DNA from: Litoreibacter sp.
Lineage (GTDB): Bacteria > Pseudomonadota > Alphaproteobacteria > Rhodobacterales > Rhodobacteraceae
Direction: 5' to 3'
Assembly (NCBI GenBank): GCA_013042765.1
Contig: JABDPP010000130.1
Location: 1-8,853, forward strand
DNA length: 8,853 bases
Under the pieces are notes generated by a model. The model saw only the letters and a list, made by a program, of their open reading frames with translations, had not been told where the DNA came from and did no database searches. The first letter of the stretch is position 1; each line of letters starts with the position of its first letter. Made by a program: the position numbers and the translations under genes. This document shows, piece by piece, positions 6,384-8,853 of the stretch.

Positions 6384-6743
6384 CATGATCTCCCTGACCA
6401 GAACATCCACGATGAAATGCCCCGTGCTGGGTTTCTTGCAGATCGGCACGGCCGCATAACGCCTGCGCAGGGCCTCCATGTCGGCGCTGCCGGTGTGGAA
6501 GACGAACAGGATGGACCGGTGACCGAGGAAATCCGCCAGCGGGTAGACCATCTCCCCCTGCAATTCGACATCCAGCACCGCAGCGCTGATCGGGATGCTT
6601 TTTGCCGCCTTCATCGCCTCACCCAGCGTGCGGCAGGGTCCGGTCACACCGGCGCCCGCACCCGCCACTGCATGCAGGAGGTCGAAGCCCAGCAGCGCCT
6701 CGTCCTCGACAATCAGGATATGTTTGCCCTTTAGCCTGTTCAT
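6378..6743 (-). CDS. single-domain response regulator (receiver only)
   Basis: Stand-alone CheY-like receiver, 121 aa, with no DNA-binding or enzymatic output domain. ILIVEDE (9-15) supplies the acidic pocket (E13, D14). D58 in AAVLDVELQG is the phospho-acceptor. T84 in VFHTGSAD is the switch Thr, and K104-P105 in ICKKPS is the conserved Lys-Pro. The FxTG context is close to receivers that pair with HWE/HisKA_2 kinases in alphaproteobacteria, where FATGY-like motifs are common; the aromatic after TG is Ser here. The start is the ATG at 6743, with GGGG just before it, overlapping the kinase stop region. Longer starts would run into the kinase gene. It lies 5 bases after the kinase stop, so the two form an operon and the kinase is its likely phosphodonor. 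It may act by protein contact or as a phosphate shuttle. Confidence 0.93.
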   Translation of the reverse strand: MNRLKGKHILIVEDEALLGFDLLHAVAGAGAGVTGPCRTLGEAMKAAKSIPISAAVLDVELQGEMVYPLADFLGHRSILFVFHTGSADMEALRRRYAAVPICKKPSTGHFIVDVLVREIMP

Positions 6744-6748
6744 TCCCC

Positions 6749-8065
6749 TTACCCAATTGTGGTGGCCGATGTCTCGGCGAACTGAAGTGTCAGGCGTAGC
6801 CCGGTCTCGGCCCATGTCCGGGAGATGCGGCCGTTGAGCTGACGCAAGGAAAGATCGATCAGCGTCGTGCCGAACCCCGCGACCCATGCCATGTCCGGCA
6901 CAATTCGCGGCCCGCCGTTTTCCGTCCAGATTAGCTGTTTCAATTGCCCGTCCGCCCGCGCGTGCAGATCAATCTCGATCACGCCATCGCCGGTGGACCA
7001 GGCCCCGTATTTCAGCGCATTGGTGGCCAGCTCACTGGTGATCAGCCCCAGGGGTGTCACCATGGATGGCGGCAGGATCACGTTGTCGCCCCGCACCTTG
7101 AACCGCGCCTTCTCCGGTTTGTAGGGCGCGACCACCTGATCGAGCAGGGTGGTCACGGTGGCCGGCACCGCCGTCTCGGGCAGCCCGTGCGAATTGGTCG
7201 AAATCTCATGCGCCCGCGCCAGCGCCTCGATCCGCAGCGCGGTCTTGCGGGCCGCCGTCAGCGGTTCGCTTTCGGTCCGTGCTGTCATCGACACGATGGC
7301 CGAAATCACGGCAAACAGGTTCTTCACCCGATGGTTCAGCTCACGAGCGAGAATATCGGCCCGGTCGCTCTCCTGTGCCACCTGCTCAAGATACGTGGCC
7401 CGCAGCGCCAGCGCCTGATCGCGGCGATACCGCAGCACGAGCTTCACGAACAGCGCCACGAAGAGCAGGGCGATCAGGATCAGGGCGGGCAGGGTGGCTT
7501 TGCGGATGTCCTGCGCCTTGAGTTGTTGTTCCAGCCGCAATGTCTCCAGCCTGATCCGCTCCCGGGTCAGTTTCTCAAAGAAAATCCGTGATTTGCGATT
7601 CAGCTCGCCATGCAGGAACGAGTTGCGCAGCTCGCCGGCCGAGAGCTGTCCGGTCTCCGCCATGATCGCATCATTGATCTGGCGCAGCTCCAGCAGGTTC
7701 AGCGCAACCGACGGGATGCCGGAGGGTTGATTGAGGCTCCGAATGCCGGCCCCCAGCGCCACCTGCGCGTGGCGCAGCTGCACGCTGTTCTCCGCAGACG
7801 GATCCAGCAACCATTCCAGCTGGGCCAGCCGCGTGCGCGTGGCCAGCCGCAGCGTGTCCTCGATTACCGTCAGATCGGTATTGGTGTCCCTGAGTGCGGC
7901 GGCTTCCTGACCGTTCTGCGCGAAATTGGCGCCGACCCAGATCGCCGCGCCCAGCGTCAGGCTGCCCCAGCAGACAAGGAATACAAACCCCGAAGACAGG
8001 TGCAGCGCCGTGGCGCGCAACCGGTCCGTGACGTCGTGCAGGAAAGGACGGGCGACAGATGACAT
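6749..8065 (-). CDS. membrane sensor histidine kinase, HWE/HisKA_2 type
   Basis: Autophosphorylating sensor kinase of about 438 aa. A first membrane helix lies at about 26-46 and a second, very hydrophobic one at about 191-211 (ALILIALLFVALFVKLVL). The mostly helical segment 47-190 between them is the likely periplasmic sensor; no known ligand fold was recognised. RELNHRVKNLFAVISAIV (241-258) carries the phospho-acceptor H245 in the HRVKN box of HisKA_2/HWE kinases. LGLITSELATNALKYGA (339-355) is the N box with N349. W380-T-E382 is the HWE tryptophan-glutamate signature. GFGTTLIDLSLRQLNG (397-412) is the G box. The ATG at 8065 is chosen; a GTG at 8086 adds 7 residues and has AGGGG 12 bases upstream, so the start is uncertain. 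No HAMP or PAS domain is evident. It is followed after 5 bases by a receiver-only regulator. Confidence 0.94.
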   Translation of the reverse strand: MSSVARPFLHDVTDRLRATALHLSSGFVFLVCWGSLTLGAAIWVGANFAQNGQEAAALRDTNTDLTVIEDTLRLATRTRLAQLEWLLDPSAENSVQLRHAQVALGAGIRSLNQPSGIPSVALNLLELRQINDAIMAETGQLSAGELRNSFLHGELNRKSRIFFEKLTRERIRLETLRLEQQLKAQDIRKATLPALILIALLFVALFVKLVLRYRRDQALALRATYLEQVAQESDRADILARELNHRVKNLFAVISAIVSMTARTESEPLTAARKTALRIEALARAHEISTNSHGLPETAVPATVTTLLDQVVAPYKPEKARFKVRGDNVILPPSMVTPLGLITSELATNALKYGAWSTGDGVIEIDLHARADGQLKQLIWTENGGPRIVPDMAWVAGFGTTLIDLSLRQLNGRISRTWAETGLRLTLQFAETSATTIG

Positions 8066-8095
8066 GGGCCGGAGAGATAGCCCCACACCCGTTTC

Positions 8096-8121
8096 GCACC
8101 CCTGAACGCAGCGTTCGGTGC
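8096..8121. repeat. 11-bp inverted repeat upstream of the kinase gene
   Basis: GAACGC (8104-8109), A, GCGTTC (8111-8116) is a perfect dyad. It is extended by GCACC (8096-8100) pairing with GGTGC (8117-8121), with a 3-base bulge (8101-8103). It lies in the 75-base gap between the ATP sulfurylase/APS kinase stop and the sensor kinase. No T-run follows on the minus strand, so a classical terminator is unlikely. An operator, or a stem covering the AGGGG ahead of the GTG at 8086, is possible. Confidence 0.5.
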
Positions 8122-8140
8122 CCTTTCTCTAAGGTGATCT

Positions 8141-8853
8141 TCAGGCGGCGATCAGGCCCATGCTTTCGAGCTTCAAAATGACCTGATGGGCGCAGTGGTC
8201 CACATCCACATTCTCGGTCTCAACGCGCAACTCCGGGCTCTCCGGAACATCGTAAGGATCGGAAATTCCGGTGAATTCCTTGATTTTACCTTCGCGCGCC
8301 AGCTTGTAGAGCCCCTTGCGGTCACGCCGTTCGCATTCCTCGATCGAAGTGGCGACATGCACCTCGATAAAGGCACCGAAGCCTTCGATATCCTCACGCA
8401 CGGCGCGCCGGGTCGTGGCATAGGGGGCAATTGGCGCGCAGATGGCGATGCCGCCATTCTTGGTGATCTCAGAGGCGACATAGCCGATCCGGCGGATGTT
8501 CAGATCGCGATGCTCCTTGGAGAACCCAAGCTCGGAGCTGAGGTTCTTGCGCACGATATCGCCGTCAAGCAGCGTTACCGGACGCCCGCCCATCTCCATC
8601 AGCTTGACCATCAGCGCATTGGCGATGGTGGATTTGCCGGAACCGGAGAAGCCGGTGAAAAACACCGTGAAGCCCTGCTGGGCGCGCGGCGGGCGGGATT
8701 TGCGCAGCTCTTCCACCACTTGCGGGAAGCTGAACCATTCCGGGATTTCCAGCCCTTCGGACAGGCGGCGCCGCAACTCGGTGCCGGAGATATTGAGGGT
8801 CTGATCATCGTCGGTCGCTTCGTCAATCGGGATGTACTGCGCACGGTTCTCCG
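8141..8853 (-). CDS. bifunctional ATP sulfurylase / APS kinase, partial (C-terminal 237 codons)
   Basis: Sulfate-activating enzyme: the sulfurylase half makes APS from sulfate and ATP, and the kinase half phosphorylates APS to PAPS. Only the C-terminus is in the window; the frame runs open to the right edge, so the gene begins outside. The edge-proximal part contains NISGTELRRRL and PEWFSFPQVV, the sulfurylase C-terminal signature, fused directly to the kinase. The kinase shows the P-loop GFSGSGKST (encoded at 8627-8653), LLDGD, and the APS-binding FSKEHRDLNIRRIGYVA. KGLYKLAREGKIKEFTGISDPYDVPESPEL is the substrate-lid region. In CAPIAPY the residue equivalent to the phospho-serine of E. coli CysC is Ala (codon 8426-8428). 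An internal ATG-like start at 8776 is not real, because the sulfurylase motif lies upstream of it. Fused genes of this type are known in alphaproteobacteria and often labelled sat/cysC or cysNC-like. Confidence 0.93.
   Translation of the reverse strand, partial: ENRAQYIPIDEATDDDQTLNISGTELRRRLSEGLEIPEWFSFPQVVEELRKSRPPRAQQGFTVFFTGFSGSGKSTIANALMVKLMEMGGRPVTLLDGDIVRKNLSSELGFSKEHRDLNIRRIGYVASEITKNGGIAICAPIAPYATTRRAVREDIEGFGAFIEVHVATSIEECERRDRKGLYKLAREGKIKEFTGISDPYDVPESPELRVETENVDVDHCAHQVILKLESMGLIAA

Noticed and set aside
6362..6390. TTGACA on the plus strand after the DUF1150 gene as a promoter
   Set aside because: The 17-base spacer leads to ATGATC, a poor -10, and no plus-strand gene follows; the match is probably chance.
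6944..8062. Long plus-strand frames opposite the sensor kinase (215 and 150 codons)
   Set aside because: They are antisense to an intact kinase gene with all catalytic boxes, are rich in Arg, Gln and Gly, and have no ribosome site or family resemblance.

Overview
The window is GC-rich, densely coded bacterial chromosome. Several genes point to an alphaproteobacterium of the Rhodobacteraceae/Roseobacter group: a DUF465 (YdcH-like) protein, a DUF1150 protein directly behind an IbpA-type small heat-shock protein, a HisKA_2/HWE-type histidine kinase, and a fused ATP sulfurylase/APS kinase. This placement comes from protein-family recognition by eye, and the genus cannot be named. I see no insertion sequence, phage gene, tRNA, rRNA or CRISPR array, and no stretch above 300 bases lacks a gene.

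Layout, left to right. Positions 1-2247 (minus) hold most of topA (DNA topoisomerase I), cut by the left edge. Behind its promoter region lies a small Nudix hydrolase (2330-2779, minus). A 78-base divergent spacer with a self-complementary -10 element separates it from a secreted alpha/beta-hydrolase (2858-3649, plus). That gene converges, with an 8-base gap, on purK (3658-4731, minus). purK overlaps purE (4724-5212, minus) by 8 bases, and the pair catalyses the carboxylation steps of purine synthesis. A DUF465 gene (5259-5477, minus) precedes purE.

A divergent spacer (5478-5666) then leads to the heat-shock operon hsp20-DUF1150 (5667-6337, plus; ATGA overlap). The hsp20 leader is the most interesting non-coding element. 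It can fold into two hairpins, and the second pairs a UCGCU stretch with the AGGA Shine-Dalgarno, leaving one bulged G. That is the signature of a ROSE-type RNA thermometer. A possible sigma-32 (RpoH) promoter lies just upstream at the expected distance.

Convergent to this operon is a two-component pair (minus). A membrane HWE/HisKA_2 histidine kinase (6749-8065) is followed after 5 bases by a single-domain response regulator (6378-6743) with no output domain. The right end (8141-8853, minus) is the 3' part of a bifunctional sulfate adenylyltransferase/adenylylsulfate kinase gene for sulfate activation.

Most of the window is ordinary housekeeping. The points worth following up are the candidate heat-sensing leader, the symmetric divergent promoter with a possibly leaderless hydrolase mRNA, and the orphan-looking kinase/receiver pair.
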